Part shown: piece by piece, positions 20,361 to 31,542 of the stretch | Layout: each line of letters begins with the position of its first letter | Position numbering within the stretch: the first letter of the stretch is position 1 | NCBI GenBank assembly: GCA_033398695.1 | Contig: CM065806.1 | Coordinates: forward strand, 46,959,001-47,023,000 | DNA length: 64,000 nucleotides | Direction of reading: 5' to 3' | From: Orobanche coerulescens | Taxonomy: Eukaryota > Streptophyta > Magnoliopsida > Lamiales > Orobanchaceae | The notes under the pieces: model-generated | What the model was told of the DNA's origin: nothing | What the model saw: the letters and a program-made list of their open reading frames with translations, nothing else | Database searches by the model: none | Position numbers and translations under genes: made by a program

Positions 20361-23300
20361 CTATCTGTAGTCCGCATGCCTCCATGGCTTTCTCCCTGGA
20401 TCATTCTCGGTACCACGCCACCAGTTCTGTAGGGAATCGTTGCCTCGATCCTGGTATATAGCTCTTCCTTCATAGGATCTATCAAAGGTAAGAATCCAGT
20501 CTTCTGGATGGGTGATCCGATCTCCTCTTCTGTGTTTGGATTTCATCTCGATTTGGAGAGGGAGTTTTCCATCTTCTAGCATCTTCGTAAATTTGTCTGC
20601 GGCCTCTGCTAATGTTTTATAGCTCTTGAAGATGGCGGATTCCCTGATGAGTTTAACAAAGTATCTCATCAGTTCGTTCTTCCTCCATTGCTTCACCTCA
20701 TCGGCAGTAGGATGGCGGTTGGTCGGCAGACGAATCTCAGAAGGTCTTTGGATTAGGTTTTGCCATGGGACATTTGGATCATGAAATTCAGGTCGGGAGC
20801 CTGAGATCTTAAAACTTTGAGAGGGAGGGTCTAGTTTGTTTAACTCAGCAGTGATGCTGTTTTGAGCGGCCTCAAATTCCCTTTCTTGCTGTATACTGAT
20901 TCTCCTAGCAGCTTGTCTTGCCTCTTCCCCCTTTTTGGCTTCATCAAGACGTTCTAGGATCTCTAATGCAGCATCCTGTTTTGTCTCGATGTTAGTCATT
21001 CTTTCTACAAGGGCGGAAAGTGTCTGCGACATATCCTTGATACATTTATCGTGGGCGCGCAATTGAGAGCTGTTTTTAATCATAGCACATGCGGTCTTGG
21101 CTTCAGCTATTCGCGTTTTTGTTGCTTCTTCCTTCAGGAGTTGCTCCTGCTTGTCTTCCATGATTTTCAGAGCTTGTTTGAACACTTCGGGCAGAATAAC
21201 GAATGCCTCGACAACACGAGATACTTCATGTTGTAGAGTGGTCATCTCCTCCACTGCAGAAGTATGCATCCAATTCAATGCTTTCTCAACAGAAGACAGA
21301 GCATTCACTGCATCCTGGATGAATACAGTTTGAAGACCAAGTGCACGCAGGTGCTCTTTCCTAGCGGCAGAAATCGGAGAATCTGGTTGAGCAAAGTCTT
21401 CAGAGCTGTTCAACCTCCTTAGGTTCACGGTTGGGCGTGAACTAAGTTGGACATCATCAGGTATGATACCATCCTCGGATTCCAAGGTTGAAGGGGCGGG
21501 AATAGCTTGTTCTTGTTCGGCGGCAGGGGGTTGAGTGTCCTCCTGTTGCGAAGTTTCGTTTGTAGACATGGATACAGGAGGGACTTATTCCTCCTGTTGT
21601 CTCTCAGCTTCCGCCTGTTCCGGCAGAGGGACTGATTCCTCTTGCTGGATGGCGCGGGCAACTTCTTCTTCAGTGGCAGCAGGCTCAGGTGCTTGTTCCA
21701 AAACTGCTTCCATTTCCTCGACTTGAGGGACTGATTCCTCTTCGTCGGGAATTATCTCATGCTGTGGCGAAGGGGGATTGCTTCGAGTCGACGGCCCTTC
21801 GTCACCTTTTGGGGGAGAGGCGTCTCTAGCTTGAGCCTCTTCACGACTCATCCTCAGACCAGCTTGAAAAGCATCGCCGTCGTCGTCTGAGTCATTGTCA
21901 TCGTCGTCTTTTGGATTTGTGGGAGAGTCCTCTGACTTGTCCTTTCCTTTCCTTCTTGCGTCAGATTTCTGCAAAAGATGGCTTTCAATCAGCTCTTTGC
22001 AGGAGAGATTGTCCCATCGGATCAGGGCCTCAATTTCCGTTGAGTCCGTCACTTCCGATACAAATCTTTCCTCTTGACTCCAATCGCTCCAGTTGTATAG
22101 CGTGTCATACGGAGCTAGCCTGAAGCATTTCCATGTTAGAAATCTTTCATATGCATGGTCAATCTGCACGGAGAGAAGAGTTTTGTGGATAATTGTGTCA
22201 GGGGAGGGACTTCGTACAACGTCTGGATCCGCTGTATCGAGGGGTTCCTCTACAGGTGTGGGATCCTGTAGGGAAGTAGGATTCCTTACAGGGGATGGTG
22301 CCCCCAAGGAAGATGGATCCTGTACGGGTGTGGGATCCCGCAGAGGAGAAGTAGCTTTTGGCTCCAAATGGGCAGCCGACTCGCTAGAGTCTTTTTCGTT
22401 GGCAGATGTCTCATCATCCGTCCTAGCCGCCAAAGGCTCGGGATCTACTGTCGATACAGTAGTGGACACCTCTTCCACAGGGGTTGGGCCCTGGGGTTGT
22501 TCTTCAGTGGGTTGAGCCACGGGGGAAACTTCTTCGGAGGGTTTGGTGGATTTGACTTTGGAAATCCTCCTAAGTTTCTTCTTTGGCTTCTCACCAGCAA
22601 TGGGTTTCTTGGTGTGAGATCTTTTTCTCTTCTTTGAAGATTCCACGTCCTGGGACTTCAAAGACTCATCTCGTGGATTTGCGGAAATTGGCATACTTTC
22701 GGTTTTTGGGTGGTTGCAGACCATAGTGGTTTGATTATATGCGGTAGGCTTGACGCCTCCAAGGTATATCCTGGAGCTATTCTTCTTCGCATCAGCGGAT
22801 TGCGACAGTCCGCATTTCGTCAGGATATGGTTTAACATCAAACCAGAAGATTTCTTCTGGGTGGCAGGCTTGCACATCTCCTCTTGCAGGCGCTTCAGGA
22901 TTATCTGGCACCAGTTGACCTTTTCACAGGTCAGAATAGCCACCATCATCCTGAACCTCAGATTGGTACACATTTCGAACGCACCGGTTCGATTCTCAAT
23001 TATCCTGCAGCAAAAATCATGAAGATACACATAAGGGAGACAAAAATTTTTCTTGTGACATGTAGTCTGAACCATGTCAACAACTTTGGAGCCTGTGAAC
23101 AGTCCATAAAATTTAGTTATTAGCTCTTGAGACCCAAATGTCTCAAGTTGATCCATTGTCAGGCCATCACGGGTAGCTGTAGATATTCGAGCAGATCGTT
23201 ATCAACACAGATCTCAACTCCTTGGATTGTAGCGGTAATGTCGCAACATGACCTCCTTGGGCCAATGACAAAAGCGTACGGCGGCGTTGAGGTAAAATTC

Positions 23301-23509
23301 CTCAACCAGATGAGCATCGTACTTATCGCCGATCGACTTCCAAGGCGATAGAGGCCTTGTTGACGAAGACGAGTTATGATATACTCCATGGGTTCTGCGT
23401 CGTTGGTTTCAGACAGAATGCGCTCAATGATAACAGATCTTGAAAAGATCCGTCCATCGATGATGTTAGCGGTTTTCTTGAGAGCGGGAGAAGAAGTTTG
23501 TCCAGCCAT
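20361..23509 (-). pseudogene. Element C third ORF (SIRE env-like position), broken
   Basis: ATG at 23509 starts a reading frame that stops at 23159. A new frame opens two bases later (23156-21585), and the same frame continues after TAA 21585 to 20361. Altogether this is about 1,040 codons. The N-terminal third is globular. The middle is Pro/Ser/Glu-rich with imperfect DPTPVxDP repeats (about 22200-22340). The last third (about 21400-20860) has long heptad-like stretches suggesting coiled coil. I see no convincing signal peptide or transmembrane segment, so an envelope role is not supported by the sequence. SIRE elements are known to carry an ORF here; the function in this copy is unknown. 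Confidence 0.65.
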
Positions 23510-23644
23510 TTGATGATTTCTTAAGAAAAAGTGCAAGAAAATAACCGAAATATGCAGTAAAATGCAGAAAAGTATGTGGGTTGTTTTTGCTTGAGAACTC
23601 TTAAATTTGCAGAAAGCGTAAAGAGTCTCTAATGGCAGATTCAG

Positions 23645-23654
23645 TCCTTTTATA
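23645..23654 (-). promoter_or_regulatory. TATA box upstream of element C ORF3
   Basis: On the minus strand TATAAAAGGA lies 145 nt before the ATG at 23509, followed by a leader without an upstream ATG that I could find. This suggests a separate transcript for ORF3. 23655-24300 between pol and this box is non-coding and has repeated CTGTAT motifs. Confidence 0.5.
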
Positions 23655-24299
23655 GTTGGGCGGCGAAATAGGGTTTTGCAGTGTACGCATGGTCAGATTT
23701 TAAGGGATGGGAACCGGTTTTTGAAATCAACGGTTAAGATGGACTGAGTGTAACTAGTACGCTAATCCATTAAAATGTTTAAAAATGAGCGGGTTCCACT
23801 TCTGACATTTGTGTCACCCTAAATTCCTTAAACGGCGGTTTTTAAAACAACAAACAATTTAAAACATCGCGGCTTTTGAGATTCGGTTGTCCAGATGTCG
23901 TGTAAGGCATTTAATGTACATGACGTTTGACATAAAAACAGGGCACGTGGACAAAAATCATTTTGAAAAGAAAGAATATTATATTTTATATATATACTGA
24001 ATCGAAATCCTATAGCATGTGCTGTTTCCGCGTCGATACAGCGTTACCCCTTAAAAGGTAAATATAGGTTTTAGATTCCATACAGCAATTTTTGGATTAA
24101 TGCTGTATTCATGGGTCATACTGTATTCCCCCTTAATTATTGCACACGTCAGCTGTAGGATTCATATGTCTTCGTTCACTACAGTGCTGTATTGACGGTT
24201 CTGAGTGTACAAATAATTAACGTGGGATACTGTATTCTTGGGTCTTACAGCGTACCCCTCAATTGTTGAGTAAAACAATAATTTACTTACAGGGAATCG

Positions 24300-25141
24300 G
24301 GCTGTAGCATTCCCAATTCTTGTCTGAGCATGTTGAATCTGGCTATGTCGAGAGGCTTGGTGAAGATGTCGGCCAACTGAATGTCTGTATGAACTTTTTC
24401 AAGGCGAACATCTTTGTTCTCGACATGATTCTTTATAAAATGATGCTACATGTTGATATGCTTAGTGCGCGAGTGCAGGACAGGATTGTGCGTGATTGCA
24501 ATTGCACTCGTGCTATCACACATGATTGGAGTCTCTCTGGCATCGATTCCATAATCCGACAATTGTTGCTGCATCCAAAGAATCTGCATACAGCAGCTAC
24601 CAGCAGCATAGTACTCTGATTCAGCCGTGGAAAGAGAGTTAGCCAATTGCTTTTTACTGAACCAAGAAATGAGTCTAGGTCCAAGAAAGTGACAAGTTCC
24701 ACTTGTACTCTTCCTATCTAGCTTGCAACCTCCGAGATCCGAGTCGCTGTATCCAACTAAATCGAATCCGCCTTCTTTAGGATACCATAGTGCTACATCG
24801 ACTGTTCCTTTGATATACTTCAGGATTCATTTAGCTGTATTGAAGTGTGATTCCTTAGGTGCTACTTGGTACCTCGCACACACTCTAACAGCAAACTGGA
24901 TATCGGGCCTACTAGCCATTAGGTACAGGAGCAAACCAATGAGCTTCCTGTAGAGTGATTGGTCAAATGGCTTTCCGGCTTCATCAGCACTAATTTGCAC
25001 GGAAGTGCTCATGGGGGTTGACGATGGTTTGGAAGTGTTCATTCCAAATTTGTTGAGAAGCTCCTTGCTGTATTTTTCCTGGTTGATAAATATACCTGTA
25101 GGCAACTGCTTTACCTGCAAACCTAGGAAATAACTAAGTTC
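24300..25141 (-). pseudogene. pol: Element C RNase H region, broken
   Basis: Continues the RT frame after TGA 25142. Shows the RT connection (YRKLIGLLLYLMASRPDIQF) and the copia RNase H, with GYSDSDLGGC, SLSTAESEYYAA and, near 24330, ADIFTKPLD. Stops occur at 24827 (TGA) and 24446 (TAG). Confidence 0.88.
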
Positions 25142-26410
25142 TCACATCATACTCATTTCAAATTTGCTTTGCATGAGATGAGAGAACCTTTGACACAAAG
25201 CAAGGTTAGTTGAACCAAAAATTATGTCATATACATAAATTTGTACCATTAGAAGGTCATCTCCTTCCTGTATTTTGAATAAGGTCTTGTCCACAGCACA
25301 TTTCTCAAATCCGTTGTTGGTTAGATACTGGGACAAGGTTTCGTACCAGGCTCTAGGGGCTTGTTTAAGTCCATACAGCGCTTTCCTTAGCCTGTATACT
25401 AAGTCGATACCGTCTGTGTTGGCAAACCCTGGTGGTTGTTCAACATAAACTTCTTCTGCAAGGTCTCTATTCAGGAATGCACTCTTGATGTCCATTTGGT
25501 ATACAATAAAGCTCTTATGGGCGGCAAAGGCCAAAAATATCCTAATGGCTTCTAGTCTCGCTACAGGGGCGAAGGTTTCATCATAGTCTATGCCTTCTTC
25601 CTGACTATAGCCTTGTGCGACTAGTCTGGATTTGTTCCTTATAATAAGTCCATTTCGATCCTTTTTGTTTCGAAATACCCATTTGGTTCCTATAACAGAT
25701 TGATGAGTAGGTCTGGGTACAAGATACCATACATTGTTTCTTTCGAAACCGTTAAGCTCTTCTTCCATAGATGTTATCCAATGAGAATTATAAAGAGCGT
25801 CTATGGTCGAAACAGGTTCGGACTGGGCTAAGAATACAGCAATAGTGCACATATTGAGTCTTCTAAGCTCGAATTGATATTTCCATTCAGGAAACTGTGA
25901 TATCTCATCATCAAATTCTTCTTGTGCACAAAGTACATTTCCTTGTGTACTTTGTATTCTCCTACGAGTAGAAACACCAGCATTTAGGTTTCCAATGATC
26001 AGCTCTTGCGGGTGATCTCTCAACCATCTTCGGTCGGGTTCTAATTCAGGATCCCGTACTGTATCGAGAGATTCTGTTGATACAGCTTCAGCTTGTATAG
26101 CATCGGCTTCATCCACTTCGATTCTTACAGCTGCGGGGTTGATTTCTAGATCAACGACAGGTTCTATGAGAGTTGGAGGATCTAAGATAGATAGATGTTG
26201 AATGTTCTGGGTAACATCTTCTACTCCTGTAGGGTCATGGTGAGGTTCGTCGAACACTACATGAACTGATTCCTCGATCGTCAGCTTCCTTTTATTAAAG
26301 ATTCTGAAAGCTTTGCTCACGGAGGAGTATCCTACGAATATTCCTTCATCTGATTTCTCATCAAAGGTTCTAAGTTGGTCCTTCCCATTATTCAATACAT
26401 AACACCTGCA
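25142..26410 (-). pseudogene. pol: Element C reverse transcriptase, catalytic motif altered
   Basis: Integrase tail with the EGIFVGYSS segment, then RT with [36 protein letters not shown] and [11 protein letters not shown]. The metal-binding motif, normally YVDD in copia, reads YVYD (about 25225), so one catalytic Asp is lost. It ends in TGA 25142. Confidence 0.92.
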
Positions 26411-27268
26411 TCAAAAAATGTGGAAATACGAAACTAACGGAGTTTTGTTGTTCCATACCTCATATGCTGTTTTGTTGTGGTGCTTGTTGTCGATACAGTG
26501 GTTTTGAGTATAGCATGCTGTATTGGTTGCTTCACCCCAGAAACGTTGTGGCAACTTGCTTGCGGCAACCATTGTCCTTGTTGCTTCTTTCAACGTCCTA
26601 TTCTTTCGCTCGACAACACCATTTTGTTGAGGTGTACGGGCAGTTGAGTATTCGTGCTGTATTCCATTCTCCGAACAGTATTGCTCTATAAAGCGGTTAG
26701 TAAATTCTGTACCTCTATCGGAACGAATGCACACGATACTCAATGCCTTTTCATTTTGCAACTTTCTCAGGAGCTCGGGCAGCTTTGATGTTGTTTCCTT
26801 CTTCTTGCTAAGGAAGATCGTCCAAGCATACCTGGAATAATCATCAACAACAACCATGCAGTATTTCTTACCTCCCAAACTTACTGGGTCTACAGGACCG
26901 TAGAGATCCATGTGTAGCATTTCCAACACTCTTTGGGTTGAAAGGTAGGATTTGCTTTTCAGGGTTGACTTGATTTGATTGCCTTTCTGACACGGTCCGC
27001 AGACGCTGTCCTTCTTGAATGATACATTTGGCAATCCTCTAACCATTCCCTATCTTGAGAGCTTGTTGATCGTCTTGAAGTTGACGTGAGACATCCTTTT
27101 TTGCCATAACCGGCTAAGATCTGCAGTGCCTTTGGCAACAAAGCATGGAATTGAGGAGCTCATAGGCTTCCAGTCAGCGATATACATGTTACCTGATCTG
27201 CTTCCTGTAAGCATAACTTCCTTGGTTTTGATGTTTTTGACTCTACAGCGATCTATATAGAACTTCAC
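26411..27268 (-). pseudogene. pol: Element C GAG-pre-integrase and integrase, broken
   Basis: 27268-27050 holds the GAG-pre-integrase region with the zinc-binding His pair (LWQKRMSHVNFKTINKLS). After TAG 27050 the same frame continues with CGPCQKG and the core: VVVDDYSRYAWTIFL, IRSDRGTEFTN and TPQQNGVVERKNRTLK, which contain the D, D and E catalytic positions. TGA 26411 separates it from the RT part, in frame. Confidence 0.9.
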
Positions 27269-27560
27269 CGAGAACTGTTTATCACAGAACTGGCTAATAC
27301 TAAGTAGATTATACTATAAGCCTTCAACATATGCAACATCGGTGACTTTGAATTTTCCGACAAGTAGGTTTCCTTTCCCTCTTGTTCTTCCTTTAGATTT
27401 ATCACCGAAACGAACTTTTGGACCACGACCTTCTACAAAATCTGATAACTTGCTTCTATCTCCGGTCATGTGCCGAGAGCATCCACTATCAAAGTACCAG
27501 GTATCCTCCTCCAGAATGTCCTGTTACAAAGAAATTAAGTAGATTTAGGTCCCCTTTGAT
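27269..27560 (-). pseudogene. pol: Element C protease region, frame disturbed
   Basis: On the minus strand WYFDSGCSRHMTGDRS around 27440-27500 is the copia aspartic protease active site (D-S-G), followed by a basic stretch ending near the pre-integrase region. The frame is not continuous with gag: stops and a shift lie near 27535. Confidence 0.75.
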
Positions 27561-28725
27561 TTTTGGGTCCATGTATGTTAGTTCCTTTAGGTACCCAAGT
27601 TTTCATGGCAGCAATTGGTTTACTGTAGGGCATACTCGGTACAGTGTTGCGATATCTACGGGGGGCATATCCGTAGTTGTTATAACCATGATAATTATTA
27701 TGCATGAAAAATTCAGGGTTATTATTATTATTCCAGTACGAGTGCCGTCTTGGAGGTGGAGCCATTTTCTTAGGCCTAACAGCTTGCCTTCTGGGTCTCC
27801 AGTTGGATTCCCAATGCTGTTGTTGATACTGAACCGGCATCTACTGTCTCGATGGATAACGGGGCTCCTGTATCCAATACCTAGGCGTGTCAGATAAGAT
27901 CGCTGCAAGTGTGCCTTTGGTAGTTGGATACAACCTTCCTTCTGAACGGCTGTTGGCACTGTTGATATGCTCTGGGAGCATGCTGTTGAGTGCGCCTCAT
28001 AGGTTGGAATGGCTTATGATTCCGCTGTCTGGAATAGAATTGTGGGGGCGGAATGGCAGCCTTCGGTTTTCTCAGACAAAGAGTTCCTTCATGGGACTAG
28101 GGGTATCTTCCGATTCTGGAATGTGTTCCACACTCTTGACGAACACCGTACTAGTTTTCCCTTTGTTTGAACATGAGCCGTATCCTAAGCCACTTTTATC
28201 ATGAGCATGTTGCCCAAAGGCTTTAATTTCTTCCATTCTTTCGGACGATTTCTCGAACGATTTCAGAATGGTCTCAAGTTCAATTTCTCGTTTTTCGAGA
28301 ATTGTGACTTTGGCTTGAAGTAGAACCAAATCATTTGTATTGCTCTCGTTGTGAGTTTTAACCTCACTTAGTTCATGAGCAAGTTGATGATTGCTCTCCA
28401 TGAGTTTTTCAAAATCGACTTTGCTGGTTTCACAGTCAAGAGACATATTTTCATAATTTATTTTCAGCAAATCGTTTTCATCTTTTAGCTCTAGGATAGA
28501 CAGTCGGAGATGTATATTCTCATTTTTCAATGTCTCATGGGCCATTTGAATGTTTTTAAACTCATTCATCATGTTTTCAAAAGTATGAGATGCATTTGAT
28601 GGAATAGCTGAGGTTGAACTTACCTCATCGTCGCTGTCTTCACCTTCTGGAATGTCTTTTGCCATAAAGCACATATATGCTTTATCATCGAACACATCGT
28701 CAGATGAATCACTTTCAGTGACCAC
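27535..28725 (-). pseudogene. gag: Element C gag C-terminal part, broken
   Basis: Same frame as gag after TAA 28735 down to TGA 28072: an acidic start (ESDSSDDVFDDKAYMCFMAK), then a long heptad-rich coiled coil (about 28550-28230). Further fragments at 27960-27535 are Asn/Tyr/Arg-rich (HSYWNNNNNPEFF), the usual linker before the protease. The same layout is seen in element D. Confidence 0.75.
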
Positions 28726-28734
28726 CTGAAGACA

Positions 28735-29823
28735 TTATGCTGATTTGGATGGTGTGGGGGAGGCTTCTGATTCTCCAATCAGTGCCTTGAGCTTGTCTTT
28801 CCAAGCACGTCTTCTTTCATCTCTTTCTTGTTGCTCGGCCTCAGGCAACCTTTGGACTTTGGGATGAGGACATTTATTTGCATAATGCCCTGGTTTCCTG
28901 CAATTATAGCACAGGTTAGCATCACCAGATGTTGTTTCGGTACTTACCTTGTGGACAGGTTTGGGCCTGTAGGGAGTCTTTCCAGACTGTTTGATGAACT
29001 TTTTGAATTTGTGCATGAGAAGCGCCATTTCATCTTGAGACAGGATGTCGTCGTCACTGTCAGCATTCTTGTGACTAGGCTTCGACGGGCTGGGCATGCT
29101 GTGTCGATGACTCGATACAGCGGCTAGTGCTGTGACCTTTGAAGGAGATTCTTCAGCTTTCTCTCTTCTGTCTATATCATACTCAAAAGCTTTGAGGTCA
29201 GAAAAGAGATCAAAAGTAGATATTTCATTAAGATTGCAAGATACACGCATAGCTGTGGTCTTAATGTCCCATCGGGCTGGGAGAGATCTGAAAATTTTTA
29301 AGTTCTTCTCCTTTTGGGTATAAATTTTGCCCAACGCTTCAAGTTCACCAACAATACCAGTGAATCTGAGGTCAAGTTCCTCAAGCGTCTCAGTTGGTTT
29401 CATTTCGAAAGATTCAAATTGCTGAGTTAGTTTAGAAATTTTGTTTTCTTTTAAGAGCTCAGTTCCCTCACAAATCATCTTGAGTTTATCCCAGATTTCC
29501 TTGGATGATTTACAGCTCTTTACCTTCGAGAACGTGCCTTTGTCAAGAGTGACAAATAACGCGTTCTTAGCCACGTTGTCAAGGTTTGCTCGCTTTCTTT
29601 CACCTGTGGTCCATTGCTCGCGATCCTTCTCGAGCATCTCAGCATGGGCTTGGCCTTGAATCCTTGCGGCCGTGTTTACCTTCATGATCTTGATAGGGCC
29701 ATCCTGTATCACAAAAATCATCTCTTCGTGCATTGCTGCAAGATGAGCCTCCATCCTAATTCTCCAATCATCAAATTCTTTAATAGAGAACATAGATACT
29801 TTGTTGATCATAGAAGTATCCAT
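28735..29823 (-). CDS. gag: Element C gag, capsid and zinc knuckle (362 aa)
   Basis: ATG 29823, 74 bases after the PBS. It has the copia gag fold (FDDWRIRMEAHL, ANLDNVAKNALFVTLD, KEIWDKLKMICEGTELLKENK, LDLRFTGIV) and one CCHC knuckle CYNCRKPGHYANKC near residue 305. It ends at TAA 28735, after which the same frame continues into the C-terminal part, so the stop is probably secondary. It resembles the gag of D throughout. Confidence 0.88.
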   Translation of the reverse strand: MDTSMINKVSMFSIKEFDDWRIRMEAHLAAMHEEMIFVIQDGPIKIMKVNTAARIQGQAHAEMLEKDREQWTTGERKRANLDNVAKNALFVTLDKGTFSKVKSCKSSKEIWDKLKMICEGTELLKENKISKLTQQFESFEMKPTETLEELDLRFTGIVGELEALGKIYTQKEKNLKIFRSLPARWDIKTTAMRVSCNLNEISTFDLFSDLKAFEYDIDRREKAEESPSKVTALAAVSSHRHSMPSPSKPSHKNADSDDDILSQDEMALLMHKFKKFIKQSGKTPYRPKPVHKVSTETTSGDANLCYNCRKPGHYANKCPHPKVQRLPEAEQQERDERRRAWKDKLKALIGESEASPTPSKSA

Positions 29824-29896
29824 GTGATAGTACAGAAATGAAAGAGACTGTTTTGAAAATATGTGATTTTGGATCTGATTCTTTTTAGAATCAACC

Positions 29897-29908
29897 GCTC
29901 CGATACCA
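29897..29908 (-). other. Element C primer-binding site
   Basis: Minus strand TGGTATCGGAGC, two bases from the 5' LTR end, complementary to initiator tRNA-Met. Confidence 0.88.
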
Positions 29909-29910
29909 CT

Positions 29911-31079
29911 TGTTGGCCACTAAGTATACTGGATACAGTTTGGGAAATAGTTTAAACAACAAAATGTACGGATTTTAAATCTGAGTGCGTAACGGAAGTC
30001 TTAGATAAGTAGGTTGCTGTGTATACAGCAACTAAATGTATAGTGTATACTTAATTAATCACAGTAATTAAAACAGTAAAAACTGAAAGTAAATAACACA
30101 GTAATTAAAGTGGTTCGAGGTAAACCCCTCTACGTCCACTGGTCCTCCACACAGGAGTAAAAAGTTTATTATAATTACTACGTACACAACTACGTAATTA
30201 TAACAACACACAATCAATATATCGTTCACACAGATTGATATAAAGATCTTAGCTTCAACCGTTCACACAGATTGGTTTTGAGCTAATGCTTTGACTTGCT
30301 TCTTCACACACAGTTCTGAAGCTTCGTCTTCTTCAATGCAAATCCTTCACACAGTTCCGGAGAGGCACAGTTTGCTCAGTCCACACAGGGCTGATCTGGG
30401 TTTGTTCAAAGTATAGAACGGATGGTGAACAACAACTTTGACTTTAAGAGCTTTCAGCTGATGAAGTGTTGTTCAGGATGAGGAGCACTGTATATCTCTT
30501 ATGATCTGAGTTGCAGTAAGCATTGGAAATATGTTTTGCTCTGATAATAATTTCGATAGCTTGGTAATTTTCGATAGGTTGGGTGTCTGATCTTCAGCAT
30601 CTTAATGTGATATATATAGTCTCTGAAATATATATCTGTTGAGATGTATCCGTTTGAGTGAGATTCCGTTCCAACGGGATTATAACACGATCCGGATTTA
30701 GCGGGATTTGAAGATCTGTTGACTGACAGTATTTAAATACTTTATCCTTGAGTATTTAAATACTTCTTTATCCAACGGGACTTGACTTCTGGAGATTCCT
30801 TCTTTGTCCTATTGAGAGTCAGATGGAAGATAACTGTATTGGAGATTCGAGACAGTTTCCATACTTGGTCTTTTATAAGACTTCTTGCTGTACTGGAGGG
30901 CTTCACTATATGCTGATTCGAGGCAGGTCTTCGATACAGGATAATGCCTCAATACTTCGATACAGTTTCTTTTACTGTATGCGGATTGGCATATATGTCA
31001 AAACCTCTTATCAAATACCATTCGATACAGGGATTGGATATCCCGGCTGTTTCGATACAGGGTTCTTGTTTTCCCAACA
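29911..31079 (-). repeat. Element C 5' LTR
   Basis: Right LTR, 1,169 bp. A minus-strand TATA-like run (TATATATATC) lies near 30608-30620. Followed by TSD AAATG, after which the B LTR resumes exactly. Confidence 0.92.
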
Positions 31080-31537
31080 AAATGCTTTGCCTTGATTACT
31101 TGTACTAGCGTAATTGCTAACCCCTTTGGGGACCCGTTTTGGGGAAATTCTTGTTATGGATTTCAGGTTATGTTCAGCCGGATGAGCGGGCATTGGGACA
31201 GTACGAGGATGCTGGCCAGGGTTGCTGACATGTGTACTTGAGTCTTTTTTTTTATTATTTACGTTGTTCTTTTTGATATGGTTGTTTCCCAAACTTAAAA
31301 ACTTATAGATTGTACTCGCGAGTACTTAGGTTCTTTTTCCTTTCGGATTGTGATTTGTATTTGTGGAAGTTGATTATGGTTGTCGATGTTGATTATTCCG
31401 CGGTTGTACCGGGCGTGCTATTTGATGTCTGCCTCGAATACGTGTGAATTTACTGTGATAATTCGTGTCTAGCCTGGTGGGTCCCATGTAGGGGTCCACG
31501 GCACTGTAATATACCTTAAATATCTCGGGGTGTTACA
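31080..31537 (+). repeat. Element B 3' LTR, right part
   Basis: Resumes B LTR sequence at the C target site and ends GGGGTGTTACA, followed by TSD GGAGG. Confidence 0.92.
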
Positions 31538-31542
31538 GGAGG

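Larger units (their letters stand above)
18915..31079 (-). mobile_element. Element C: SIRE-like Ty1/copia element, nested in the B 3' LTR
   Basis: LTRs of about 1.17 kb (TGTTGGCCACTAAG...TTTTCCCAACA) with perfect TSD AAATG at 18910-18914 and 31080-31084. On the minus strand the order is PBS, gag with CCHC, protease, integrase, RT, RNase H, a third long ORF and PPT. Integrase before RT defines copia. Long LTRs plus an ORF after pol fit the SIRE/Maximus lineage. Total length 12.2 kb. Pol carries at least five in-frame stops and an altered RT catalytic motif. Confidence 0.93.
10137..31537 (+). mobile_element. Element B: Ty3/gypsy chromovirus-like element, nested in A
   Basis: LTRs start TGTAAYATCCGC and end GGGGTGTTACA, with TSD GGAGG at 10132-10136 and 31538-31542. 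Internal order is PBS, gag, protease, RT, RNase H, integrase, chromodomain-like tail and PPT, all on the plus strand. Without nested C the length is about 9.2 kb. Gag-pol has several stops and two frameshifts, so B is dead. Its insertion split the antisense gene of A in exon 3. Confidence 0.93.

Noticed and set aside
20361..23509. Calling C ORF3 an envelope glycoprotein
   Set aside because: No signal peptide or transmembrane helix seen; only the position after pol supports it.
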